Shown here: positions 41,212 through 49,996 of the stretch, one piece after another
Numbering within the stretch: position 1 is the stretch's first letter
How the letters are laid out: every line of letters begins with the position of its first letter
Assembly: GCA_030525985.1 (NCBI GenBank)
Contig: JAUNDR010000003.1
Span: 1 to 64,000 of the forward strand
DNA from: Slackia sp.
GTDB lineage: Bacteria; Actinomycetota; Coriobacteriia; Coriobacteriales; Eggerthellaceae
Length of the DNA stretch: 64,000 nucleotides
Reading direction: 5' to 3'
Notes under the pieces: generated by a model
Databases searched by the model: none
Told to the model about the DNA's origin: nothing
Seen by the model: the letters and a program-made list of their open reading frames with translations, nothing else
Translations under genes and position numbers: made by a program

Positions 41212-44031
41212 TTAGCTCGTCAGCTCGGCATAAAGCTTGAACAGATGCGCGACGATGCGCTCTTCGTCACCGTTGAAATCGACGCCGTACGCCGCCTCGA
41301 CCGCAGTATCGAGCGCTTGATGCGCGGCAAGCAAATCGGCGGGCATCTTGTCGGGATCGTAAAGATCGGCAAGCGTTTTATCGGGATGTGCCGCACGAGC
41401 ATCGAGCACCGCCTGCGCGCAGGATTCGATGCGAGAGCGCACTTCAGGCGCAACTGCTTCTTCGACAGGCGCATCCAACGTTTCGCGCGTCACACCTGGC
41501 CAGGCGAAGTTGTTGTAAACCACGCCTCCCGAATAGCGATAACGGCTCTCCAGCCTGCCGCATACCGTTCGCATCCAGGCATTATGGAATTGCGAATGAA
41601 GCACGCCGAAATGATAAAGAGTGGCGTCGGGAATCAAAAATACCAGATCGCTGCAAAGAGTCTCCGGTCCGATAAAACCCATCGGAACATACCGCCGACG
41701 CTCGGATGACACCTTGGGCACAATAATAGAGGTGCTATTCGGGATTATCTCCGTGCCAAAATGCTCGGGCTTCGCCGCGGCCTTCACGGTCTGGGATCGT
41801 TTGCTGGAGAGCCTGAACTCGCGAACCGCCTCGATTCTTTTTCGACATTCCGGAAGCCCATCGAGGTCTTCAGGGGTGGCATTGCCTAACCACAAAACCC
41901 AGCGAGGACACCCGTTGAGAAATTCCCGTGATCCCAGCCATTCGCGAAAGAACTTGGCCGCAGCCGGCTCGGTCTCGAGAAAAGCCTCCTTCTCTTCGAT
42001 CGTGAAGAGGTAATTCCCATCATCAATCGGCTGAGAACCGATGCCAATCAACGGGATGGCGCAAAGGGGCTTTTTCCTGTTGCAAACGAACGTGTCGGGC
42101 GCAGGCGAAAGATACGCATTGATGACATCGGGATGAGATGCCACGGATTCGGCATCGGGAGAAACATGGTGGAAAAGCGTCTTCTCTTTCGCGCCGCATT
42201 TTGAGAACCCGACGATGATGACGAACACATGAGCCTGCCCGCTCGCCTCATTGCGCCATCTGAACGTGTCGTACGCAAAATCGATATGCACGCCCGTTTC
42301 GTACACCGGCTTCCACACGCTGGCAACTTGTTCGCCCTGGCAGATCGAGTTGGTGGAAACGAACGCAGCGCGCGTCCTATCCGACATGTATTCCGCAGCC
42401 TTGATATACCAGCCGGAAACATAATCGACCGTTCCGCAATTCTTCGCCCCGTGAAATACTTCGAACAAATCGGCACGCTGGGAATCGCTTTGCATCTTCG
42501 CTCCGTAAAATGGAGGATTGCCTACGATGAAACTGCATTCTTCCGCCGGCAGAACATCGCTCCAATCCATACGAAGCGCATTGCCCTCGTGGATGTTGCC
42601 GTTGCTTTTAAGCGGCAGGAAGTCGAACGGCTGCAGGAGAATCTCGCTCGTCTCTTCCATCATCTGCTCTTCGGCAATCCAGAGCGCCGTTTTCGCAACG
42701 CTCACCGCGAAATCGTTGATTTCGATGCCGTAGAACTGATCGATCGACACCTCGATGGGCGTGCTTTCGTCGCCGAATCCCATGCCGATCTGATCGCCCT
42801 GCAAGCTTTCGAGCACGCGATTCTCCAGCCTGCGCAGGCTCAGGTAGCTTTCCGTCAAGAAGTTTCCGCTGCCGCACGCCGGATCGAAAATACGCAGGCT
42901 GCCGAGCTTTTTCTGGAAACGCTTCAGCTTGAGCTTGCGGTTCTTCTCTATTTTCTCGCCCTCGATTTCGGCAAGTTCGGCACGCAAATCGTCCAAGAAC
43001 AACGGGTCGATCACCTTATGGATATTCTCGATGCTCGTGTAGTGCATGCCGCCCGCACGTCGCGTGGCAGGATTCAGCGTGCTTTCGAACGCCGCGCCGA
43101 AAATGGTGGGGCTGATGCCCGACCAATCGAATTTCTGCGATGCCTCAAGCAACAGATCAAGACGGATATCGTCGGTGAACTGCGGAACCACGATGTCGTC
43201 GCCGAACAAACCGCCGTTCACGTACGGAAACGCCAGCAGATTCTCGGGCAGATACGGATCGCGCTGTTCTTCGGGCGTGTCGAGCACGCGGAACAAATCG
43301 ATCAGCGCCTGACGCATCTGATCGGCGCGGTAGTCCTTCAGGTAATTCAGCACCGCATCTTTCTCGTGCATGAGGCCGGAGTCTTCCGCATACAGCAGAA
43401 AAACCAGCCGCACGATCAGCACGTTCAAGCTGCGCTGCTCGCGCGCATCGGTTTCGATGTTTTTATACTGACCCGAAAGCTGCGTATACAGCTTTCCCAC
43501 CAGCTCGCCCGCCTGCACCGACAGCTGCTTCTCGCGCTCGATGCGCGAGTTTTTCGCGTCGGTGAGGAAACCCAGCAGGTGCAGCTGCTCGAGAAGCTCG
43601 TCAAGAGCGAGCGAAACATATTCCTCTTGGCGCTCTTTTTCCTGGTCGTAAATGCGGAACTCGTCGAAGTTGCAGGTGACGATCCAGCGCGGACGAATGG
43701 AGAACGGCAGGTTGTCAGCGTACCATTTCGCCTGTTGATACGGTGTTTCGGGACCCGCCTTCTTGCTGCGCACGGTGGCTTCGTCAAGGCTGATGCCGCG
43801 GCCTTTCATCTCCACCAACACGCCCATGTCCTCATAGAACACGTCGATTTTGCGGCCTTTGACTTTGCGCTCGAATTCAAGCGCATGCGTCGCGTTCTTC
43901 AGGCCGTACACGTCTTGAAGAAGCTCGATCCAAAACGAACGGGAATGCTCCTCCTCCACGCACGCAAGCGTTTTCCACCGCTCGACGAATGCCTTCGCCG
44001 CGCGCTTTTGTTCCGCCATCGAAATTCCCAT
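41212..44031 (-). CDS. MmeI-like type IIG/IIL restriction-modification enzyme
   Basis: 939 residues, one chain for cutting, methylation and recognition. N-terminal PD-(D/E)xK-like nuclease: Asp63 and Glu74-x-Lys76 in KIDVFYEDMGVLVEMKG. Helical connector about 160-300. N6-adenine methyltransferase core with motif I FDPACGSGNF (382-391) and motif IV NPPFYG (505-510), then a target-recognition region (about 600-830) and a helical C-terminus. ATG 44031 has GAGGAA six bases upstream. Bases 41560-42550, covering the end of the methyltransferase and the recognition part, are visibly AT-richer than the rest, as expected if the specificity region was exchanged. The single-polypeptide MmeI group modifies one strand of an asymmetric site. 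Confidence 0.9.
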   Translation of the reverse strand: MGISMAEQKRAAKAFVERWKTLACVEEEHSRSFWIELLQDVYGLKNATHALEFERKVKGRKIDVFYEDMGVLVEMKGRGISLDEATVRSKKAGPETPYQQAKWYADNLPFSIRPRWIVTCNFDEFRIYDQEKERQEEYVSLALDELLEQLHLLGFLTDAKNSRIEREKQLSVQAGELVGKLYTQLSGQYKNIETDAREQRSLNVLIVRLVFLLYAEDSGLMHEKDAVLNYLKDYRADQMRQALIDLFRVLDTPEEQRDPYLPENLLAFPYVNGGLFGDDIVVPQFTDDIRLDLLLEASQKFDWSGISPTIFGAAFESTLNPATRRAGGMHYTSIENIHKVIDPLFLDDLRAELAEIEGEKIEKNRKLKLKRFQKKLGSLRIFDPACGSGNFLTESYLSLRRLENRVLESLQGDQIGMGFGDESTPIEVSIDQFYGIEINDFAVSVAKTALWIAEEQMMEETSEILLQPFDFLPLKSNGNIHEGNALRMDWSDVLPAEECSFIVGNPPFYGAKMQSDSQRADLFEVFHGAKNCGTVDYVSGWYIKAAEYMSDRTRAAFVSTNSICQGEQVASVWKPVYETGVHIDFAYDTFRWRNEASGQAHVFVIIVGFSKCGAKEKTLFHHVSPDAESVASHPDVINAYLSPAPDTFVCNRKKPLCAIPLIGIGSQPIDDGNYLFTIEEKEAFLETEPAAAKFFREWLGSREFLNGCPRWVLWLGNATPEDLDGLPECRKRIEAVREFRLSSKRSQTVKAAAKPEHFGTEIIPNSTSIIVPKVSSERRRYVPMGFIGPETLCSDLVFLIPDATLYHFGVLHSQFHNAWMRTVCGRLESRYRYSGGVVYNNFAWPGVTRETLDAPVEEAVAPEVRSRIESCAQAVLDARAAHPDKTLADLYDPDKMPADLLAAHQALDTAVEAAYGVDFNGDEERIVAHLFKLYAELTS

Positions 44032-44099
44032 ACCGGTTCCTCTCGCCCTCGAAACCTGCAATGCTTTTCCAAGCACTCACATATACCCGCTCACACACC

Positions 44100-45599
44100 T
44101 TACAGCGAGCGCCCCACGTCCTGGCCTTCGCGACGGATACGCAGGATATCGCGTTCGTGCAATTCGAACGGCACGGTGAACGAATAGCGCTCCATCGTCC
44201 GGTTCGCCACGCCCACCGCCACCAACATGCCTCCTTCGCACGTCGGGTCGGAGCCGACGATGCGCCCGATGCCGTCGCGCTCGATATCCGCCAGGTCGGT
44301 CTCGGGCGCGGCGTGCCACAGCAGGTTTTCCACGCGCACCGTGCGCACATCGGCATCGGGGCTGATGACCTCGAGTTCTTCGCCTTCGAAGAAGCGGTTG
44401 CGACACAGCACATCCACGCGGAAAGACGCTGCGATACATTCGTTTTCATTGTTGGAAGGAATACGGGAAGCACAGCAGGCGGCTGGATACGGCGTACCGG
44501 GCTCCCGTTGCCCGAGCGAATCGCCAGCCGCCTGCAACGGCAGCATAGCGTCTTTATCGCCCGAGGTCAACGCCGTATTTTGCGCGCGGCCGGCAGCAAG
44601 CGCCCCATCTTCGGCCGCGCAGCCCACCACGCGCGCCACCATCTGATGCGATCGGGCATATTCCACCGTACCCTGATTCTGCCCCGGGTCCCCGAAGTAG
44701 AAACCCGTCGAATACGGGCGATGGCTCGTGGTTTCAAGCTCCGCCTGCCACGCGTCGGCGGGCGCGCCGTCGAGCACATGGCGGTACGCGGTCACCGTCG
44801 ACGCCACGTAGTAAGCGCCCTTCGCACGACCCTCGATCTTCACGCTGTTCACACCAGCATCCGCCAATTCCTGCAGATGGGAAAGCATGTTCATGTCATT
44901 CGAACTCATGATGAACGTGCCGCGATCGTCCTGCTCCACCGAGAAATACTGCCCCGGACGCGTTTCTTCCACCAGCGCATATTTCCAGCGGCACGGCTGG
45001 GCGCAATGGCCCACGTTCGCCCCGCGGCCCGCCAAATGATCGCTGATGAGGCATCGTCCCGAATACGCCATGCACATGGCCCCGTGCACGAACGCCTCGA
45101 GCTCTATTTCGTCAGGCAAGCGGCGGCGCATCTCTGCGATGGCGGCAAGGCTCATCTCGCGCGCGAGCACGATGCGCGATACGCCGAGGCTCGCATAGAG
45201 CTTCGCCGCCTCCGCATTCATGCATGATGCCTGCGTGGACAGATGAACCGCCACGCTCGGCGCAGCCTCGCGCGCCGCGGCGAGCGCTCCCATATCGCCC
45301 ACGATGACCGCATCCACGCCCGCCGCCTCGAGCACGCCGAAATAGCGCGGCAAATCGTCGATATCGGCATCGGTCATCATGGTGTTCACCGTGACGTGCA
45401 CGTCCACCCCATGGGCATGGGCATACTCCACCACGCGCGGGAGGTCTTCTTCGGAGAAATTATCCGCTCGCCGGCGCATGCCGTAGCGCTGCGACGCCAG
45501 ATACACGGCATCGGCGCCGAAATGAATCGCGTATTCGAGCTGCTCCCAACCTCCTGCGGGCGCGAGCAATTCCATGGTTTTGCAAGATGATGCGGGCAT
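44100..45599 (-). CDS. peptidase U32 family protein (TrhP/RlhA-like)
   Basis: 499 residues. The U32 signature is complete: EAFVHGAMCMAYSGRCLIS at about 166-184, followed by CAQPCRWKY; the four cysteines of this region are thought to hold an iron-sulphur cluster in the RNA-hydroxylating members. N-terminal MELLAPAGGWEQLEYAIHFGADAVYL is the usual TIM-barrel opening. Many members hydroxylate tRNA or rRNA rather than act as peptidases. After about residue 325 there is a low-complexity insertion of some 55 residues (from EDGALAAGRAQ to SNNENECIAAS) not expected in the family, before the beta-barrel C-terminal domain. AGGA precedes ATG 45599. Confidence 0.93.
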   Translation of the reverse strand: MPASSCKTMELLAPAGGWEQLEYAIHFGADAVYLASQRYGMRRRADNFSEEDLPRVVEYAHAHGVDVHVTVNTMMTDADIDDLPRYFGVLEAAGVDAVIVGDMGALAAAREAAPSVAVHLSTQASCMNAEAAKLYASLGVSRIVLAREMSLAAIAEMRRRLPDEIELEAFVHGAMCMAYSGRCLISDHLAGRGANVGHCAQPCRWKYALVEETRPGQYFSVEQDDRGTFIMSSNDMNMLSHLQELADAGVNSVKIEGRAKGAYYVASTVTAYRHVLDGAPADAWQAELETTSHRPYSTGFYFGDPGQNQGTVEYARSHQMVARVVGCAAEDGALAAGRAQNTALTSGDKDAMLPLQAAGDSLGQREPGTPYPAACCASRIPSNNENECIAASFRVDVLCRNRFFEGEELEVISPDADVRTVRVENLLWHAAPETDLADIERDGIGRIVGSDPTCEGGMLVAVGVANRTMERYSFTVPFELHERDILRIRREGQDVGRSL

Positions 45600-45816
45600 G
45601 TTGTTCCTATCGAAGGGCGCGCGTGTCGGCGCGGGATTTCGCTGTTTCGGCGGTTCAGTATAGCGAAGGCCGGCAGCACGCGCGGCGCATCCGTCAAAAG
45701 AGCGCAGGCGAAGGACCGGGCCGAGGGCCTACGTCGCGCGCCTTCTTCATTGCGCGCGTTTTCGCCCGTGCGCCGCTTTCTCCCCAAGGCACCTTCGCTC
45801 CTCGCCCTCACCCCTT

Positions 45817-45975
45817 CGTCGGCCCTCGCCTTTCGGATTTCTTACTCGTCAACTCCCCCGCCTTTCGGGCTCTTTGCCTCGTTCGTCGGCTTTTCCCGCC
45901 GCCTTTCAGGACCGGTCGGCAAATTCGCCGCCTTTTCATGTTGGTCGGCAAACCCCCTGCGCTTTTTCGGACCGC
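45817..45975. repeat. degenerate tandem repeat, about five units of 30-37 bases
   Basis: Units begin with GTCGGC or GTCAAC and contain CGCCTTTCGG or a variant (CGCCTTTCAG, CGCCTTTTCA, GCGCTTTTTCGG). It lies in the 470-base gap 45600-46071, in which I see no gene. Confidence 0.55.
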
Positions 45976-46071
45976 AATCCTTTTCGACCTGAACGCCATT
46001 TTCGTCGCGCATCTTGCCGCACGCCGCCTCTCGCGCATGCGACAATAGGGCATCGACGAAAGGAGATTCCT

Positions 46072-46572
46072 GTGCATATCGACATCGACCTTCAAAACGG
46101 CTTTCTTCCCGATGCATACGGCAAACACGCCGATCCCGCCGACTGTCACGGATGGAGCTGCCGGCGCTCCTTCCCCTTCGAAGTGAACGGCATTCCTGCC
46201 GAAGCGAAAGCGCTCGCATTCATTTTCATGGATTGGGACAGCACGCCCGTATGCGGCTTTCCGTGGATTCACTGGTGCGCCTATGCGAACGGCCCCTTCG
46301 ACGGCACGTTCTCGTTGGCCGATGACGCCAGCCGCAAGGGCGCCGACGGACTGACGCAGGGCTACAACAGCGCCGCGAAATCCGAGCCCGAACGCGGCAC
46401 GGGATACGTCGGTCCCTGCCCGCCCGACCTCGACCACGTGTATACGCTGCGCGTTGTCGCCCTTGATGCGACCATCGATTTGACGGAGCCGTTTTGGGCG
46501 AGCGAGCTTGTCTCCGCAGGACGCGGACACGTGATCGACGAAGCGAGCATCGACATGATCGGCCGCTGCTAG
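46072..46572 (+). CDS. YbhB/YbcL family (PEBP-like) protein
   Basis: 166 residues from GTG 46072, AAGGAG six bases upstream. PEBP ligand-pocket motifs: MDWDSTPVCGFPWIHWCAYAN corresponds to the family DPDAP...WVHW segment (Asp and His retained, Pro shifted), and GYVGPCPPDLDHVYTLRVVALD to GYxGPxPP...HxYxFxxYALD. Bacterial PEBPs are small cytoplasmic or exported proteins of uncertain ligand; some affect signalling. No signal peptide. It stands alone. Confidence 0.92.
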   Translation: MHIDIDLQNGFLPDAYGKHADPADCHGWSCRRSFPFEVNGIPAEAKALAFIFMDWDSTPVCGFPWIHWCAYANGPFDGTFSLADDASRKGADGLTQGYNSAAKSEPERGTGYVGPCPPDLDHVYTLRVVALDATIDLTEPFWASELVSAGRGHVIDEASIDMIGRC

Positions 46573-46750
46573 ACGAATGTCCGCATCGGCTGCGACCGCA
46601 GCATTCCCGACTCGCCATCCTTTGGTCGAGGAGCGCCGTGCGATCATAGCGGCATCTGGCCGATATCGCACCTTACCCAAACGCATCGCATTCGAAAAGG
46701 CGGCCCGATTGCAGCGAATCATGCATTCGAGCCGCCTTTTCATGCCGGAA

Positions 46751-46875
46751 TTTTGGAGTTCTGCCACAAAAAAGCAGCCTCGATATGGCTTTCACAGGCT
46801 AAATCCGCATCGAAAATCATGTTTTCCCAGGTCATGAAAATCGCTCTTGAGTCAATTCGTGGCAAAACTCCAAAA
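46751..46875. mobile_element. MITE-like palindromic element A
   Basis: 125 bases ending in 17-bp inverted repeats that differ at one position (TTTTGGAGTTCTGCCAC at 46751-46767 and its near-complement at 46859-46875). No gene inside, AT-rich. Shares GAGTTCTGCCACAAAA and the internal CCCAGGTC with element B at 55468-55620. The remaining 46573-46750 and 46876-46953 contain no gene. Confidence 0.65.
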
Positions 46876-46953
46876 AATTGACCAACGAGGTCCTACTTTT
46901 GTCAAAACCAACGATGGCGGCGTCAAATTCCGGATTTGCGCCTTTTACAAAGC

Positions 46954-46981
46954 GAGGGTGCGGCCATGCGACCGCACCCTC
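46954..46981 (-). terminator. terminator of the ispG-proS operon
   Basis: Perfect 10-bp stem GAGGGTGCGG / CCGCACCCTC (46954-46963 with 46972-46981), 48 bases after the proS stop. Weak T tract (GCTTTG). Confidence 0.7.
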
Positions 46982-47028
46982 ACGCATCGTTGCTTATATC
47001 TTTCCGCCTCGAACTCGCCTTACCGGTT

Positions 47029-48741
47029 TTAGAGCAGCGCCTCCACGGCAGCTTGCACGTCGGCAAGGGCGACGGAGGTTTTCTCGCCCGTCGCACGGTT
47101 TTTCACCTCGACGGAGCCTTCGGCCAGTCCGCGCTTGCCCACGACCACCTGCACCGGCCAGCCGATCAGGTCGTTGTCGGCGAACTTCACGCCCGCGCGC
47201 TCGTTGCGGTCGTCGATGACCACCTCGAGGCCTGCGGCGGCAAGCTCTTTCGCCAGATTCTCGGCGGCTTCGGTCACCTCGTCGGGCTTGGCCGACAGCG
47301 GAATGACGCACACATGAGCAGGGGCGATTCCCGCAGGCCACACGATGCCGAACTCGTCGTAGCTCTGCTCGACGGCAGCAGCCATGGTGCGCGAAACGCC
47401 CACGCCGTAGCAACCCATCATGAACGGCTTTTCGGAGCCGTCTTCATCCATGAACGTAGCGCCCATGGCCTTGGAATACTTGTCGCCCAGCTTGAAGATC
47501 TGCGCCACCTCGATACCGCGGGCAGCCTTCAGGGGCAGGCCGCAGTGCGGGCAGGCGTCGCCCTCGCGCACGGTGCACAAGTCGGCCCAAGCATCCACCT
47601 GGAAATCCTCGCCATGCTTCGCGCCCACGAAATGGAAGCCGTCGTCGTTGGCGCCCACGACCCAGCGCTCGATGGCGCGCAGGCTCTCGTCGGCGGCGAC
47701 CTTCACGCCCGCAGGCAGACCCACAGGACCCATGGAGCCCTTGGTCAGACCCGCATTCACCATCTCCTCGTCGGTCAGCGGCGTGAAGCCGGGCACCAGT
47801 CGATCGGCCTTGCACTCGTTGACCTCGTAGTTGCCGGGGACGAACAGCACCCAGATGGAGCCATCTTCGCCCTTGCCGGAAAACGCCTTGGCGGTGGCGC
47901 TTTCCTCGCAGTTCAGGAATGCGGCCAATTCGGCGATGGTATGGACGCCCGGGGTTTCGACCTTTTCTATAGCGTCGGCGGCATATTCCGTAGGCTGCGG
48001 ACGGCACTCGCCCACCTCCACGTCGGCGGCATAGCCGCAATCGCAATAGACCAGCTCGGCCTCGCCCGTATCGGCCAGTGCCATGAACTCCTCGGTGGCA
48101 TTGCCGCCAATCTGGCCCGGGTCGGCCTGCACGATGCGGTACTTCAGGCCCATACGATCGCACATGTTGGTATAAGCGTCGCGCATGAGGTCGTAGGTTT
48201 CATCGAGACTCGCCTGGTCGGCGTTGAAGCTGTAGGCATCCTTCATGATGAACTCGCGACCGCGCAGAAGCGCGAAGCGCGGACGGCGCTCGTCGCGGAA
48301 TTTCACCTGGATCTGGTAGAGATTCTTCGGCAGGTCCTTGTAGCTGCGAAGCTCGTTGCTCACCAAATCGGTGATGACCTCTTCGTGCGTGGGGCCGAGG
48401 CAGAACTCGTTGCCGTGACGGTCGGTGACGCGCAGCATTTCGGCTCCGTAAGCGTCCCAACGGCCCGAACGGTGCCACAAATCGGCAGACTGCACGAACG
48501 GCATGAGCACTTCCTGACCGCCGTGGGAATCCATCTCTTCGCGCACGATGTTCTCGATCTTGCGGATGACGCGCATGCCCAGCGGCAAGAAAGTGTACAG
48601 ACCGGCGGCCTCTTTGCGGATCATGCCGGCGCGCGTCAAAAGCTTCGCGGATGCGATGTCGGCGTCAGAGGGATCCTCTTTCAGCGTGGGAGCGTAGATA
48701 TCGCTCATGCGCAATACCGCACGATTGATGTATTTGTTCAT
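47029..48741 (-). CDS. proS: prolyl-tRNA synthetase, bacterial (ProS) type
   Basis: 570 residues. Class II motifs: motif 2 region VKFRDERRPRFALLRGREFIMKDAYSF (arginines and the E-F-x-M-K), motif 3 GCYGVGVSRTM, and an editing domain insertion between motifs 2 and 3 (about 225-385, with ATAKAFSGKGEDG) that hydrolyses Ala-tRNA(Pro). Anticodon-binding C-terminus with DLIGWPVQVVVGKRGL. ATG 48741 lies 6 bases after the ispG stop. Confidence 0.98.
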   Translation of the reverse strand: MNKYINRAVLRMSDIYAPTLKEDPSDADIASAKLLTRAGMIRKEAAGLYTFLPLGMRVIRKIENIVREEMDSHGGQEVLMPFVQSADLWHRSGRWDAYGAEMLRVTDRHGNEFCLGPTHEEVITDLVSNELRSYKDLPKNLYQIQVKFRDERRPRFALLRGREFIMKDAYSFNADQASLDETYDLMRDAYTNMCDRMGLKYRIVQADPGQIGGNATEEFMALADTGEAELVYCDCGYAADVEVGECRPQPTEYAADAIEKVETPGVHTIAELAAFLNCEESATAKAFSGKGEDGSIWVLFVPGNYEVNECKADRLVPGFTPLTDEEMVNAGLTKGSMGPVGLPAGVKVAADESLRAIERWVVGANDDGFHFVGAKHGEDFQVDAWADLCTVREGDACPHCGLPLKAARGIEVAQIFKLGDKYSKAMGATFMDEDGSEKPFMMGCYGVGVSRTMAAAVEQSYDEFGIVWPAGIAPAHVCVIPLSAKPDEVTEAAENLAKELAAAGLEVVIDDRNERAGVKFADNDLIGWPVQVVVGKRGLAEGSVEVKNRATGEKTSVALADVQAAVEALL

Positions 48742-48746
48742 AGTGC

Positions 48747-49841
48747 TTAACCCTTTATCTCGAGCTTTTCGATCTCTTCACTCAAAGCATCAACGATACC
48801 GCCCTCGTCCACCTTGCGCAAGACTTTTCCCTTCGCGAAGATGACGCCCGAGCCGGCGCCGCACGCCACGCCCAGATCGGCGTCGGCGGCCTCGCCGGGG
48901 CCGTTTACCACGCAGCCCATGACGGCCACTTTGATGGGGGCCGTGCAACGAGCCAGCCGCTCGTCGACGCGCTTCGCCAGGTCGATCAGGTCCACCTGGC
49001 AGCGTCCGCAGGTGGGACAGCTGATGATTTCGGGGCCGCGGCGGCGCAAATCGAGCGCCGAGAGCAACATCCAGCATGCACGCACCTCGGCGGCAGGCTC
49101 GTCGGTCAACGAGATGCGCATGGTGTCGCCGATGCCTTCTTCGAGAAGAATGCCCAGGCCGCTGGCCGATTTCACCACGCCTTGCAGAAGCGTTCCCGCT
49201 TCGGTCACGCCGATATGCAACGGCACGCGGGGAATCTCGCGCGCGAGGATGCGATAGGTCTCCACCGTGGTCATGACGTCGTGCGCCTTCGCCGAAGCCA
49301 CCACGTCGTAAAAGCCGCGCTCTTCGAAATGCGCGACGTATTCCTGCACCGATGCCGCCAGCTTTTCGGGAAGCGTGAGATCGGTGCGCGCCTTGAGCGC
49401 CTCGTCGAGCGAGCCGGCATTCACGCCGATGCGGATGGGGATGCCGGCTTCGCGCGCGGCTTCGATCACCGAATCGGTCTTTTCCCAACCGCCGATGTTG
49501 CCCGGATTGATACGCAGTTTCGCAGCGCCGCGGCGGGCGGCCTCGATGGCGATCTGCGCATCGAAATGGATGTCCGCCACCACGGGAATCGGGCTTTTCG
49601 CACACACTTCCTCGAAAGCGTCCAGGCAAGCGCGGCGCGGAATGGCCATGCGCACTACCTCGCAGCCCGCTTCGACAAGCGCGTCGATCTGGGCGAGGTT
49701 GGCCGCCGCATCATCGGCGGGCGCGTTGAGCATCGACTGCACCACGCACGGCGCGCCGCCGCCCATGGGCACATCGCCCACCATCACGCGGTGCGTGAGC
49801 GTGTTCGGCTTGGGCGCTCGCCCGCTCGCATTGTTCGTCAT
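48747..49841 (-). CDS. ispG: 4-hydroxy-3-methylbut-2-en-1-yl diphosphate synthase
   Basis: Penultimate MEP-pathway enzyme, [4Fe-4S]-dependent. 364 residues, the two-domain bacterial form. GDVPMGGGAPCVVQSMLN near the N-terminus, ADIHFDAQIAIEAA, KLRINPGNIG, and cluster cysteines in SCPTCGRCQVDL with the third later in VMGCVVNGPGEA. AAAGGGG precedes ATG 49841. Coupled with proS, the remains of the dxr-rseP-ispG-proS order. Confidence 0.98.
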   Translation of the reverse strand: MTNNASGRAPKPNTLTHRVMVGDVPMGGGAPCVVQSMLNAPADDAAANLAQIDALVEAGCEVVRMAIPRRACLDAFEEVCAKSPIPVVADIHFDAQIAIEAARRGAAKLRINPGNIGGWEKTDSVIEAAREAGIPIRIGVNAGSLDEALKARTDLTLPEKLAASVQEYVAHFEERGFYDVVASAKAHDVMTTVETYRILAREIPRVPLHIGVTEAGTLLQGVVKSASGLGILLEEGIGDTMRISLTDEPAAEVRACWMLLSALDLRRRGPEIISCPTCGRCQVDLIDLAKRVDERLARCTAPIKVAVMGCVVNGPGEAADADLGVACGAGSGVIFAKGKVLRKVDEGGIVDALSEEIEKLEIKG

Positions 49842-49869
49842 CGAAACCCCTTTCGTCGGTTCGGTTCAG

Positions 49870-49898
49870 TGTATCCCAAGCAATCGGGGCGGATGCAA
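49870..49898 (-). promoter_or_regulatory. promoter candidate for ispG-proS
   Basis: Minus strand TTGCAT, 17-base spacer, GATACA. It would give a leader of about 22 bases. Confidence 0.4.
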
Positions 49899-49996
49899 GA
49901 CGATGGCGCATCCTACGAAACGGACGAAAGCAACGCGGTGTTTGGAGGGAGGTCGAACGCAAAAACGCACCGTCCTTCCCGAAAACAGCACCGCTA

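Noticed and set aside
42229-44187. 652-codon plus-strand frame opposite the restriction-modification gene
   Set aside because: Antisense artefact; the minus strand carries nuclease and methyltransferase motifs.
45600-46071. gene between the U32 and PEBP genes
   Set aside because: Frames there are short, compositionally odd and overlap the tandem repeat; no ribosome site or family.
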